From NCBI GenBank assembly GCA_017441385.1, contig JAFRXY010000041.1, forward strand, positions 1 through 64,000: a stretch of 64,000 nt of DNA. The letters are read 5' to 3'. Both the position numbers and the translations under genes were made by a program. The notes under the pieces are model-generated. The model did not search any database, had not been told where the DNA came from, and saw nothing but the letters and a program-made list of their open reading frames with translations. The DNA comes from Clostridia bacterium. GTDB taxonomy: Bacteria; Bacillota; Clostridia; Oscillospirales; Acutalibacteraceae. This document shows, piece after piece, positions 47,133 to 55,889 of the stretch. How positions within the stretch are numbered: the stretch's first letter is position 1; the number at the start of each line of letters is the position of its first letter.

Positions 47133-50100
47133 TTATCTCTTGATCTGTGCGAAGCTGTAGGCGGAGGGACCCGCCACCACTTCAAATGAATCCACCGCCG
47201 CAAAGCAGTAGGCGCTCCACGCACAGAGAGAATCGGCAAGGACCGTACCCGGCTGAACAGGGCCGTCACGCCGCTCGTTCTTGAGTATCTCGTACACGAC
47301 CTTCATCATAGGCGCGATGTCCGCAAGCTCCTGCTGGAGCGAAAACAGGCTCGCCAGCTTGACTTCCGGCATTAGCTCCTGCGCAAAGAAGATGTATTCC
47401 TGATAGGCCGGAATATAGATGCCTTCGTCAACCGGCATGGAGCAGATCGTCGGAAACGCGCCGGATTTTTTGTAATTGTTGCGGTCGCACTGCTCGACAA
47501 TCTCATTAGCGCGGTAAATATCCTGCTCGGTAACGTCGCGCAGTTCACGCCCCGATTCGTACATAAGCTGAGCGACCGTCCACGCCAGCGAACGCAGCGC
47601 AATCACCTGATTTTTGCTGCGGATAATACCGTAGTGGAGTTCGCACTCGATGTCGTTGTTTGCCCGGAATTCTATCTCCGGCACATGGAACAGCTTTGTG
47701 ACGAAATGAGCCGCGTCCACGAGCTGATCCGCCATCGCGGCATCTACCGGCTCCAAAACGAAATTCAGCCGCTTTTCAAGGAATCCGCTTTCCACCTGCC
47801 GGAGCTGTATGTCCGGCTTGGTGGTAGACATGGGACGGTTGCCCTGCAGATTGATCATTTCGTTTTCAGCCGGCTCTTCCGAAGGTCCGCTCATCTTTTC
47901 CTCGATTTCGCGGGCGAAATTGAGCACATTCTCAAATTCGTCCACAGGGGAGCCGCTCTTTGCATCGCTTCCACCGACGGGGTTGTTGCGAATGACCTCA
48001 AAGCTGTCTCCGTAATCGGAAAGCACCTGCTTGCCGGACTTGCGCAAATGCTTGATGAATTCGTTGTTGAGATCCTTGTAGTAGAGCTGTTTCAGGATAT
48101 TCTGCGACGGAATAAGCCTGCTGCGTGAAATAAAATATCGCTCCACCATATCCGAAGGGTCGAGATAAGCGTATTTGACAAACTTGATGAAATACAGCAG
48201 TCCCCAGCCGCCTTCCGCCAGATCGCGGTCGCCAATGGCATTGGCAAGTCCGGAAAGGATATTCTCCTGCGTTGCGTTGTCAAAGCCGCGGAATATCATG
48301 CCTATCGACTGGACATCTACGTCAACATCGTCACCGGGAGACGGCAGCCATGCGCTCTGATTGATTTCATAGCAGAATTTAATATCGGGCATCATCTTAT
48401 AGAGATGTCTGCGCACCTGTCCCAATGCGTAATACTGTCCGTACTGATGGAATATCATAACCAGCGCATGCATCGCCACTTCCACCTTAGCGTCCAAAAT
48501 CGTAAGATGCTGGTTGGCCACAGGTATCTCATGGAAGCGCCGGACAGCCTCGTACCGCCTGCGGAATTCCGTCGCTGTTGCGCAGTTGAGCCATACTGCA
48601 TTGGCGTTGTCGCCGTAGATTTCGCGCAGAGTGGTCTGTCTGATTCCTGTGCTGGCGGGAGTTTCGTAATTCACGTCGCCGCAGAGCTGCTGAATGGCCT
48701 GTACGAGCAGCCAGCATACCGTCTTGCCGCCCCTCACAACCATTCTGGCGCAGTCGTCAATGTGCTGCATAGGATCCGGCTGTTCCCTGCCGCGAACGGC
48801 CGGATAAACGGCGTCAAAAGAGATAAAGAGATCGTCAAATACCGCCATGACCGCATTCTGCGGAAGTGTGTAGTCGGTATCGCCGTTCATCTCGGAATAA
48901 AGCCGGAGAATCGTAAATGCGGCAGCTTGCAGATTATAGGTGTCGTCCCCTATAATCTCGATTTCGTCAGTGGTCTTGGGCTTGACAATGGCTTCAATAT
49001 CCACCTTGATTTCTCTCGGAAGTACCGCTTTCAGCACTTCACGTCTTGCGACGGAATCGCCCAGCAGGATATATGTTTCATCATTGACACGCTCAAGAGA
49101 GCCGTCGTCCGCGTGATAAATAAACACATCGGGAGTAAATGGGTGTTCATACTGGTCACCGCCCAGCTGAATGGTACAGTCATAATGAGCGCTGAAACTA
49201 AGCATTTCCCTGATGGAAGCCAGTTCATAGAAATCAATATACACGATCTCACGGCAGGGAGCCGTCAGAATAAGATCTTTTCCTTCCGCCAGTTCGCTCA
49301 GTTTTTCCGGCATGGCAAGCAGATAATTGGCAAGATCATGCTGAATGTATCGGAACGGACTGCAATCCTCGGTGCTGAATGAGTATTTGGCTCTGAACTG
49401 GATGTTTTTCATATTGTTTTCCGCCGCGCGCCAGACGAATTCCTCGTCAACGCCCCAGTCGGCGAGCGTCCTCTGTTCCAGATAGAGCAGTCCCATGGTG
49501 GTTTCTATGACCACGAATTTCATCAGGACCGGCTCGCATTTGCGGTAGACCAGGTCTTCCAGTTCCTCGTAATAGTGACTGTCGCTCAGCTCGATTTTCA
49601 GGCTGTCGCGTATGGCTTCAAATGTGAAGTGCAGAAAGCCGACCTGTTCCAGCGTGCGGTAATAGGGATACCGTGTGTTGGCATAAAGATTGGCCTTGCC
49701 AACGCCGTTTTCAAAGGGAATCTGTTTGTAATGGGCTTCACGCTTCTCGGGAGGATTCTGCAAAATGCCCTTCGACAGCAGGTAGGAGGAATACTCATAA
49801 TCGCCGGCTTCTTCAAAGAGCGTTGAACAGAGCGTCTGCAAAAAGTCCCGGAAAGAGGCTTCGTCTTCGGCGACACGAAGCTTGTAGCTGTAACGCTCCA
49901 GAGCAAAGTCCATCAGCCTGCGCTTGACGGCAGGCTCCGCCTTAGTGGCGAACATAAACAGCTTGGCGCGGGTCTTGGCGTTGATGCCGCTGAGAGTGTT
50001 GGCGGCAAACTGCGCCATGGCAGCCGTTTCCTTCGGCTGCGCTCCGGGATAGATCCTCATGAATTCGCTGAACAGTTCGGAATTGGTGAGGTCGGAATCC

Positions 50101-52871
50101 GAAATACTCTGGTTTATGTAGAGCAGCATTCCCATGACGCCGGTGCGAACGGCTTTTTCCTCATCACTGAGCTTTTTACGTCGCAGTTTTTCTTCCGCTT
50201 CGTCCGCGCCGCTGTCGCGCAGCTTATCAATACGTATCTTTACAGGCTCAAATGTCTCCTCGCGGACGCCTATCTGTTCTCCGACAGGTGAAAGTTCCTC
50301 GCTTTCCTCCGGTTCCGGAGCAGGCTGAACGACAGGCAATACCGGCAGGGGATCTGTCTGAGAAATCGGAATATATTCCGGCTCGTCGGGTTGGGAAGGC
50401 TCGGCCCGCGCGGTATCAGAAGACACATCGATGTCGATCGGCGCGATTCTTTCCCCGAAACTGTAGCCCCGCTTTTCCGGTTCGGGTGCGGAAGGTTCGG
50501 CGTACTGCTCTATACTCACGGGTTCAAAGGAGGTGACGGGCAGTATTTCCGTTTCTGCCGGCGCAGTCTTTTCCTCCGACGGAATCACTTCGGCAGCCTG
50601 CTCGGATTCCAATGTTTCCGATTCGTCCGTCACCTCCGGGATTACCTCCCCGGTTTCTTCCGGAGCTTCCGGAATGACGGCTTCCTCAGGCTGTGCAGGC
50701 AGTTCTTCCTTCCTGCTTTCGGTCAGCAGGGACGCGGGGTCTATCGGCTTGACTGTGGCCAGAATAGGCGGTTCAAGCTGTACCACCTTCACCTTGACTT
50801 TATCGGCTATTTCGGTCAACGGCGATACTTCCGGCTCGACCAGCGGCTCGGTAATCGGAACGGCACGGACGCGGCTGCCGCTGCGCTCGCTTTCTTCCAG
50901 ATTTTCCAGCTCCGTCGGAACGGGAAGCACCCGCTTGGGCTTGTCTACCACCACCTGAAGCTCCGCCTTCTGAGGCAGCTTGCCGGGGGTAAAGCCTATT
51001 TCGGTCAGCTCCGCCGCCGAGAGATATTTGCCGCACTGAAGATCGTAAAGCCGCTGTTCGAATTTTTCCTGTTCGCGACGGCGCACCATTTCGCCGAAGG
51101 AATCACGGAGTATTTCAGCGGACTTTTCTCCGCCGCATACGGGATAGAGCAATTTGAAACCAAGTTTGGTCATGAAAAGCTTATCCCCTGTATGGGCGCA
51201 TCTGGCGTCCTGACGAATCAGCTTGGCGCCGTTTTCACGTTCCCATTTATGGGTGGAGCGTTCAATGAGCGCCGCCGCGTCGGAATCGCTGAGTCCGGGG
51301 TACAGCGCGGTAATATCGGAGTAAAATGATTCGGTGCTGAATTTGTCCTGCTGCACCCGGCTGTAAAGCCTGAGCAGGTATATCAGCATGGCTCCCTCCA
51401 CATCTTCATCAGAAGGTAAAGGCTCCACAAATCCGGCAGGATAGATCACATTGTCCCTGCTGGCCGCCAGCCTTACGCTGTCCCAGTTGAATCCGGGCAA
51501 TAAAGAGAAATCGGAACGGTCGATATCCCGGTCGGTGAAGTCGGCCTCATCAATGTCAAACTGCGGAGGGTAAATAATCCTGCGAATATTCTTTGCGGGT
51601 TTAATATGGGAAAACCGCAGATTTCCAACCCGGCTGAAATTGCTGCCCGAAATATCTTTGCCGGTGAAGTCGGCTTTTTCAGGATCAAAGCATGCCGGGT
51701 ATTTGATATCCGTTATGTCATAGGCGTTGGCAAGCTGACTCCATTGCAGGCTTTCCGCTTTGGAAAAATCACTTCCGGATACGTCTATGTCCGTAAAATC
51801 ACACTGGCTGTAATCAAAATTATCGGGGTAAATAATGCCGCTGAGATCCGACGCAAGGCTGATATGCTCCCATTTCAGTCCCTTGCACAGAGAAAAATCG
51901 CTGCCGGAAATATCCCTTCCGTAAAAATTCGCGTCAGAGGTGTCAAATGTGGCAGGATATTTGATGCCCCTGATATCGGCGGCGCTCATGATGTGTTCCC
52001 AGCGGAGATTGCCTATCAGGCTGAAATCGCTGCCGGAAATATTTCTGGCGGCGAAAACGGCACTGTCAATATCAAAGGTGGCGGGATATTTTATCGCCGC
52101 GATGTCGCGGGCGCTCTGAATGTGTCTCCAGCGCAGTCCGTAAACTGAACTGAAATCACATCCGCTGATGTTTCTGTCGTAAAAATTGAACGAATCGGTG
52201 TCTATGGTAGCCGGAAAGACAATGCCGCTGATGTCGGCAGCATTTTCAATGTGCTTCCAGCGCAGATTTTCAACCAGACTGAAATCACTGAGATCGATTT
52301 CCCTTCCGGTGTAATTGACAAGATCAGTACGGAAACCGGCGGGGTATTTGATACCGAATATCTCGCTGGCTTCTTCTATTTCCTCCGGCTGAAGGTCGGT
52401 ACGGTCACTCAGATCCATGAAGGCAAGTGATTCGCCGGTTCCTGCCGGATGCCGCAGGGGCGCAGGCTTTTCATCCGGAATGCCCGCCATGGAGGGAATG
52501 ATGGGCGCGGGGCTTTCGGCATAGCTTTCCGCCTCCGCTTTGTCCACTCCGTAGATACCCGCGAGGTTTTCCATTTCCCTGTCAAACTGCTCGGAACGTG
52601 TGGCTTTGGGCTGGGTCTGCGCCGGTTTGTAGACCAGCTGATCGACATTGGCTCCGCTCGGATCAAACGCCAGTACAGGCGCAAAGCCTTCCTTTCTTCC
52701 GGCTGAAACATTTCCCGTACGGCTTGATAGATCGGATTTTTTTTCCGGCGCATTACGACTGCCGGCTTCTTCTTCCTTGCGTTTGTTTATTTCATCAATA
52801 GCCTGATTGACAGCAGGATTTTCGTAGCGTTTTTTCGTATTCTGATTTTTGAATCTTTTGAAAAAAGCCAA
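47133..52871 (-). CDS. giant uncharacterised protein with 43-residue repeats
   Basis: A 1912-residue protein I cannot assign. An N-terminal basic, polar region is followed by seven 43-residue repeats (about 173-473) that resemble pentapeptide-like units (YPATFD, ANFYGRDISGSDFS, LRWEHI, AADI). Residues about 640-900 are Glu/Pro/Val-rich and probably disordered. The remaining 1000 residues look folded and helical, with no signal peptide or membrane span. A segment near TLADWGVDEEFVWRAAENN weakly recalls DUF1444/DUF5688 proteins; I give that little weight. Cytoplasmic location is inferred. The start chosen is TTG at 52871, 12 bases after GGAAGG; an ATG at 52883 abuts that site. It follows the PP2C gene by 72 bp on the same strand. 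Confidence 0.8.
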   Translation of the reverse strand: MAFFKRFKNQNTKKRYENPAVNQAIDEINKRKEEEAGSRNAPEKKSDLSSRTGNVSAGRKEGFAPVLAFDPSGANVDQLVYKPAQTQPKATRSEQFDREMENLAGIYGVDKAEAESYAESPAPIIPSMAGIPDEKPAPLRHPAGTGESLAFMDLSDRTDLQPEEIEEASEIFGIKYPAGFRTDLVNYTGREIDLSDFSLVENLRWKHIENAADISGIVFPATIDTDSFNFYDRNISGCDFSSVYGLRWRHIQSARDIAAIKYPATFDIDSAVFAARNISGSDFSLIGNLRWEHIMSAADIRGIKYPATFDTSDANFYGRDISGSDFSLCKGLKWEHISLASDLSGIIYPDNFDYSQCDFTDIDVSGSDFSKAESLQWSQLANAYDITDIKYPACFDPEKADFTGKDISGSNFSRVGNLRFSHIKPAKNIRRIIYPPQFDIDEADFTDRDIDRSDFSLLPGFNWDSVRLAASRDNVIYPAGFVEPLPSDEDVEGAMLIYLLRLYSRVQQDKFSTESFYSDITALYPGLSDSDAAALIERSTHKWERENGAKLIRQDARCAHTGDKLFMTKLGFKLLYPVCGGEKSAEILRDSFGEMVRRREQEKFEQRLYDLQCGKYLSAAELTEIGFTPGKLPQKAELQVVVDKPKRVLPVPTELENLEESERSGSRVRAVPITEPLVEPEVSPLTEIADKVKVKVVQLEPPILATVKPIDPASLLTESRKEELPAQPEEAVIPEAPEETGEVIPEVTDESETLESEQAAEVIPSEEKTAPAETEILPVTSFEPVSIEQYAEPSAPEPEKRGYSFGERIAPIDIDVSSDTARAEPSQPDEPEYIPISQTDPLPVLPVVQPAPEPEESEELSPVGEQIGVREETFEPVKIRIDKLRDSGADEAEEKLRRKKLSDEEKAVRTGVMGMLLYINQSISDSDLTNSELFSEFMRIYPGAQPKETAAMAQFAANTLSGINAKTRAKLFMFATKAEPAVKRRLMDFALERYSYKLRVAEDEASFRDFLQTLCSTLFEEAGDYEYSSYLLSKGILQNPPEKREAHYKQIPFENGVGKANLYANTRYPYYRTLEQVGFLHFTFEAIRDSLKIELSDSHYYEELEDLVYRKCEPVLMKFVVIETTMGLLYLEQRTLADWGVDEEFVWRAAENNMKNIQFRAKYSFSTEDCSPFRYIQHDLANYLLAMPEKLSELAEGKDLILTAPCREIVYIDFYELASIREMLSFSAHYDCTIQLGGDQYEHPFTPDVFIYHADDGSLERVNDETYILLGDSVARREVLKAVLPREIKVDIEAIVKPKTTDEIEIIGDDTYNLQAAAFTILRLYSEMNGDTDYTLPQNAVMAVFDDLFISFDAVYPAVRGREQPDPMQHIDDCARMVVRGGKTVCWLLVQAIQQLCGDVNYETPASTGIRQTTLREIYGDNANAVWLNCATATEFRRRYEAVRRFHEIPVANQHLTILDAKVEVAMHALVMIFHQYGQYYALGQVRRHLYKMMPDIKFCYEINQSAWLPSPGDDVDVDVQSIGMIFRGFDNATQENILSGLANAIGDRDLAEGGWGLLYFIKFVKYAYLDPSDMVERYFISRSRLIPSQNILKQLYYKDLNNEFIKHLRKSGKQVLSDYGDSFEVIRNNPVGGSDAKSGSPVDEFENVLNFAREIEEKMSGPSEEPAENEMINLQGNRPMSTTKPDIQLRQVESGFLEKRLNFVLEPVDAAMADQLVDAAHFVTKLFHVPEIEFRANNDIECELHYGIIRSKNQVIALRSLAWTVAQLMYESGRELRDVTEQDIYRANEIVEQCDRNNYKKSGAFPTICSMPVDEGIYIPAYQEYIFFAQELMPEVKLASLFSLQQELADIAPMMKVVYEILKNERRDGPVQPGTVLADSLCAWSAYCFAAVDSFEVVAGPSAYSFAQIKR
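51453..52355 (-). repeat. seven tandem 43-residue (129-bp) coding repeats
   Basis: Within the giant protein, seven direct repeats of 129 bp encode a pattern of YP at position 4-5, FD at 8-9, a hydrophobic-Asp segment ending SGSDFS at about 21-26, LRW-HI at about 31-36 and DI at the end. Copies 2 to 4 are the most alike. Each unit is strictly 43 residues, suggesting a regular solenoid or a ligand array. Confidence 0.85.
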
Positions 52872-52943
52872 CTTTACGACCATCCTTCCTATCGCCCGTC
52901 ACACGGCGAATATTGCATTAAGAAATAAATTAATTCATATTGC

Positions 52944-54266
52944 TTACGGTACACGGATAAGGCATGTTACGGTAACATTGCCGGCACTGGCGGTAATGGT
53001 AGCCTGTCCGTGTTTCAGAGCCTTGACCTTGCCGTTCTGATCGACAGTGGCGACCTTTTCGTCGTCGGAACTCCACTGCACATAACTCTGAGGAACATTA
53101 TCGGGATTGATTTCAACCGACAGCGTCACGGTCTTTCCTCTCTTGAGGGTGATATCGTTGTTCTGACGCAGCGTCAGACCGTAGACGGTATATTGCACTT
53201 CCTCTGAGCTTGTCTTATCCTTGTTCGGCACAGTAGTGGGAATCGCGGAAGAAACCATGCTCACGTTTTCGGTATCGGAAGAAACATCCGAATCACTTAC
53301 CTTGGGCTGGACTATATAATTATCGTTGTTGAAATCTTCCAGTCCTTCGTACTCCGACGAAGTGCTGCCCACCAGCCAGCCGAACACAAAGCCGACCGCC
53401 ACGCCGAATGCCATGATCAGGCAGCCCATTGCCACCATGATCATATTCTGGGTGATGTGAATGCCCGGTTCGACGGCTTCCACTACGATAGCCGACACAT
53501 TGTCATCACTGTCGTCGCTCATGGAAAGCGCCATGATCTCATTGGTATGCCCAAAGGGATCCTTGCGCTTGCCGAGACAGACCGTCAGCTCGTCCTCATC
53601 CAGCTGGTCGGTGACACCGTCGCTGCAAACAAGGAATTTATCCCCCTTCTTGACCTTGAAGGGCTTGGCCCGGTAGGGCTCCATCTTGCCTTCACGGCTG
53701 TTCATGCCGAGGAATTTTGTTATCCTGCCGTGGCGAATGCCTTCCTCGGTGAGGGCGACGCTCTTCTGCCCCTCCACGGCAACGTGATCACGCGTGAGTT
53801 TGACCAGCTGCTTGTCGCGGTAGAGATAGACGCGGCTGTCGCCTACATTATATACATGGGCGTTGCCGTGTTCTATAATCAGAAGCGCCATGGTGGAAGC
53901 CGTGCGCACGCCGCCGGTTTCCCGCCGCTGGTCGCGGATCAGTTCGTTAGTATCCTGCATGTATTCCAGCACAGCGTCGTCGGGCGTCACGTCGGGATCA
54001 AAGGAAATACGGTCGGCGAGAGCGTCAAGCCGCGTGGCGGCGACAAGGGATGCGAAGGAACCTGTATTGTTCCGCCCCATTCCGTCAAATACGGCAAAAA
54101 TATTGACGTCGGTATATTCTCCGGTCTTGATAGCGAAGGGTCTGCTGATATTTCGCGGGGTTATGTAGTCGCCGTTGAAATAGACATTGTCCTCATTGTT
54201 GCCCCTTGCGTTGCCCACATTGGATTCGGCAGCCGCCCGGATAAATATCTTGTTTGCCTCGCTCAA
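52944..54266 (-). CDS. membrane PP2C phosphatase with extracellular Ig-like domain
   Basis: A 440-residue protein. Residues 1-255 are a PP2C phosphatase with all metal-site motifs (NNEDN, VFDGMG, VGDSR, CSDGVTD and DDNVSAI), so it should remove phosphate from Ser/Thr. A membrane span (about 279-304) is followed by an acidic/Ser linker and a BIG2-like Ig domain (about 360-440, TVTLSVEINPDNV, VQWSSDDEKVATV, GQATITA), which would lie outside the cell. This inside-enzyme, outside-Ig arrangement is unusual, since typical PP2C partners of PASTA kinases are soluble. The start is TTG at 54266 after GAGGTG. The giant repeat protein follows and probably shares the transcript. Confidence 0.9.
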   Translation of the reverse strand: MSEANKIFIRAAAESNVGNARGNNEDNVYFNGDYITPRNISRPFAIKTGEYTDVNIFAVFDGMGRNNTGSFASLVAATRLDALADRISFDPDVTPDDAVLEYMQDTNELIRDQRRETGGVRTASTMALLIIEHGNAHVYNVGDSRVYLYRDKQLVKLTRDHVAVEGQKSVALTEEGIRHGRITKFLGMNSREGKMEPYRAKPFKVKKGDKFLVCSDGVTDQLDEDELTVCLGKRKDPFGHTNEIMALSMSDDSDDNVSAIVVEAVEPGIHITQNMIMVAMGCLIMAFGVAVGFVFGWLVGSTSSEYEGLEDFNNDNYIVQPKVSDSDVSSDTENVSMVSSAIPTTVPNKDKTSSEEVQYTVYGLTLRQNNDITLKRGKTVTLSVEINPDNVPQSYVQWSSDDEKVATVDQNGKVKALKHGQATITASAGNVTVTCLIRVP

Positions 54267-54308
54267 TCAACTGTCACCTCACTGATTTTCAAAATGGCAC
54301 TGCGTTAT

Positions 54309-54336
54309 ATAATAACACATGAGTTTGAAAATACAA
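54309..54336 (-). promoter_or_regulatory. probable promoter of the PP2C-repeat-protein operon
   Basis: On the minus strand TTGTAT (54331-54336), 16 bp, and TATTAT (54309-54314), about 43 bp before the PP2C start. Spacing is slightly short. Confidence 0.45.
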
Positions 54337-54428
54337 AAAACTTTGAGCAATATTTACAAAGAATTAATAATATATCCTCACAATCTGATAACGCAAAGGC
54401 GATACAACACATTATTTCTTATACTGCT

Positions 54429-55187
54429 TCACGATTCCTCTGAAGCAAATTGATACAGCGACCAGTATTCTCTGCCCTCAATGCGTTTTAACGCCATATC
54501 GGCGGTACATCTGCGGTATTCGACCCTTACCAGTCCCTCATCATTCTGTTCGCAGGCACCGCTGGCAATGAACTTAACGGTATATCTCTCGCCGTTTTCT
54601 TTTACCGATAGTGAACTGACGCTGACAAAGGACTGTCGATTCTCGTCCGATAGCGTGTAATATTTTTCATTATGTTTATAAAACAGCCGGTTCCTCTCTC
54701 CGTCCAGAATCAGTTTATCAATATCTCGGGAGCTGATGTTAAATATCTGCCCCGCGATGAATTCCACTGTCTTCGCGTCAAAGACGTAGTAGGAAACCGT
54801 TTCCGACGCCCAGCCTCTCGGGTCATTGGCATTTTCTATAAACCTGTCCTCAAAGCTGACATCGGAATACAGCGACCAGTCAACGCATGGTTTGGAAGCG
54901 GCAATGCAGGCCAGCATATTTCCTCTGCCGGCGGTCGCGTCGGAGGAATCGAAATTCCAATTACCGTAGGGGCTTGCCGCGTACCATTTGCAGTAAACGT
55001 CCAGAAAAGCGATAAGCGCCTCCTCGGTTTTCGCGTTCTCGAAAACATAAGTGCACTCCGCCTGCGGTTCGTTCTCAATAGCCGCAGTGCCGCATGAAAT
55101 AACCGAAGCCGGCAACATGACCGCCGCAAGCAGGACGCAGACAGCGCGCTTGATTTTTTTACCTGACAGAAATTTATTTTTTCCCAT
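54429..55187 (-). CDS. lipoprotein of unknown function
   Basis: A 252-residue exported protein: a basic start and hydrophobic segment end in a lipobox VISC (about residue 32), giving a lipid-anchored mature form. The remainder has no recognised domain; segments such as FLDVYCKWYAASPYGNWNF and VEYRRCTADMALKRI suggest a globular fold. The ATG at 55187 follows AGGAGA by eight bases; the frame before it is not coding. It lies 162 bp upstream of the PP2C start on the same strand and may be part of that envelope signalling group. Confidence 0.75.
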   Translation of the reverse strand: MGKNKFLSGKKIKRAVCVLLAAVMLPASVISCGTAAIENEPQAECTYVFENAKTEEALIAFLDVYCKWYAASPYGNWNFDSSDATAGRGNMLACIAASKPCVDWSLYSDVSFEDRFIENANDPRGWASETVSYYVFDAKTVEFIAGQIFNISSRDIDKLILDGERNRLFYKHNEKYYTLSDENRQSFVSVSSLSVKENGERYTVKFIASGACEQNDEGLVRVEYRRCTADMALKRIEGREYWSLYQFASEES

Positions 55188-55227
55188 TTTCAGATTCTCC
55201 TGATTAAAATGATTATCAGTCCAAAAA

Positions 55228-55262
55228 AATGCGGCATTCATCAATACAGAGAATACCGCATT
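55228..55262 (-). terminator. terminator of the DUF1232 gene
   Basis: On the minus strand AATGCGG/CCGCATT (55228-55234 with 55256-55262), extended inside by four more pairs, leads into TTTTTTTGG. It lies 49 bp past the DUF1232 stop and just before the lipoprotein start. Confidence 0.85.
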
Positions 55263-55310
55263 CATTGCATGAATTATTTGCCCCGGACCATAGAGCCTGC
55301 TGAGCTCTTA

Positions 55311-55613
55311 CTACTTTCTGTTTGACTTGACTTCATTGTACATCGGAGGGATATAGCCCTGTGTGCCGGAAGCGCCGGAAATCTGCGTTCTCTTGCCCTT
55401 GAGCATACCCACGGCGGTACCCAGCATTCCGGCGACATAAGCAACGTCATCGACCCAGCCTACAACAGGAATCACATCGGGGAGAGCGTCAATAGGAGAA
55501 AGTACAAGTATGCCCAGAATGATCATCAGAATTATTTTCCAAGCCATACCCGACTTCTTGCTAACTTCCGGATTACCCTCAGGATTTACGTTCTTGTTGA
55601 ATTTTTCTTCCAT
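55311..55613 (-). CDS. DUF1232 (YkvA-like) small membrane protein
   Basis: A 100-residue protein with a hydrophobic core containing the DUF1232 mark SPIDALPDVIPVVGWVDD, preceded by one span (about 25-40) and followed by another hydrophobic stretch. Polar ends flank it. Related proteins are small, membrane-associated and uncharacterised. AAAGGA lies before the ATG at 55613; the frame upstream is not coding. Confidence 0.82.
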   Translation of the reverse strand: MEEKFNKNVNPEGNPEVSKKSGMAWKIILMIILGILVLSPIDALPDVIPVVGWVDDVAYVAGMLGTAVGMLKGKRTQISGASGTQGYIPPMYNEVKSNRK

Positions 55614-55716
55614 TTTACTCAGTCCTTTGTACGATAATAGAGCAAGAATCAGCTTTATAAACATCAGGCAAACTCAGCTCCTTTTTCACGGAATGCCTTC
55701 CGCCTTTTCTATACAT

Positions 55717-55745
55717 ATTATCGCACATAATTATGAAAAATTCAA
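55717..55745 (-). promoter_or_regulatory. promoter of the DUF1232 gene
   Basis: On the minus strand TTGAAT (55740-55745), 17 bp, and GATAAT (55717-55722), about 105 bp before the start. The rest of the divergent intergenic region is AT-rich and shows no other feature. Confidence 0.55.
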
Positions 55746-55805
55746 GTGTTTTGTGCATTCCTTTAAATAATTTTTTTAAATACCGAAAAAATCTTGCCGT
55801 AATTA

Positions 55806-55834
55806 TTGAATAATCGGTCAAAATGTGGTATGAT
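55806..55834 (+). promoter_or_regulatory. promoter of the membrane LuxR-type regulator
   Basis: TTGAAT (55806-55811), 17 bp, TATGAT (55829-55834), about 55 bp before the start codon. It diverges from the DUF1232 promoter. Confidence 0.6.
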
Positions 55835-55889
55835 AAATTTACAGTTAACGACAGATTGGGATATTTCTCATGCGCGGAGGGTTATGGTT

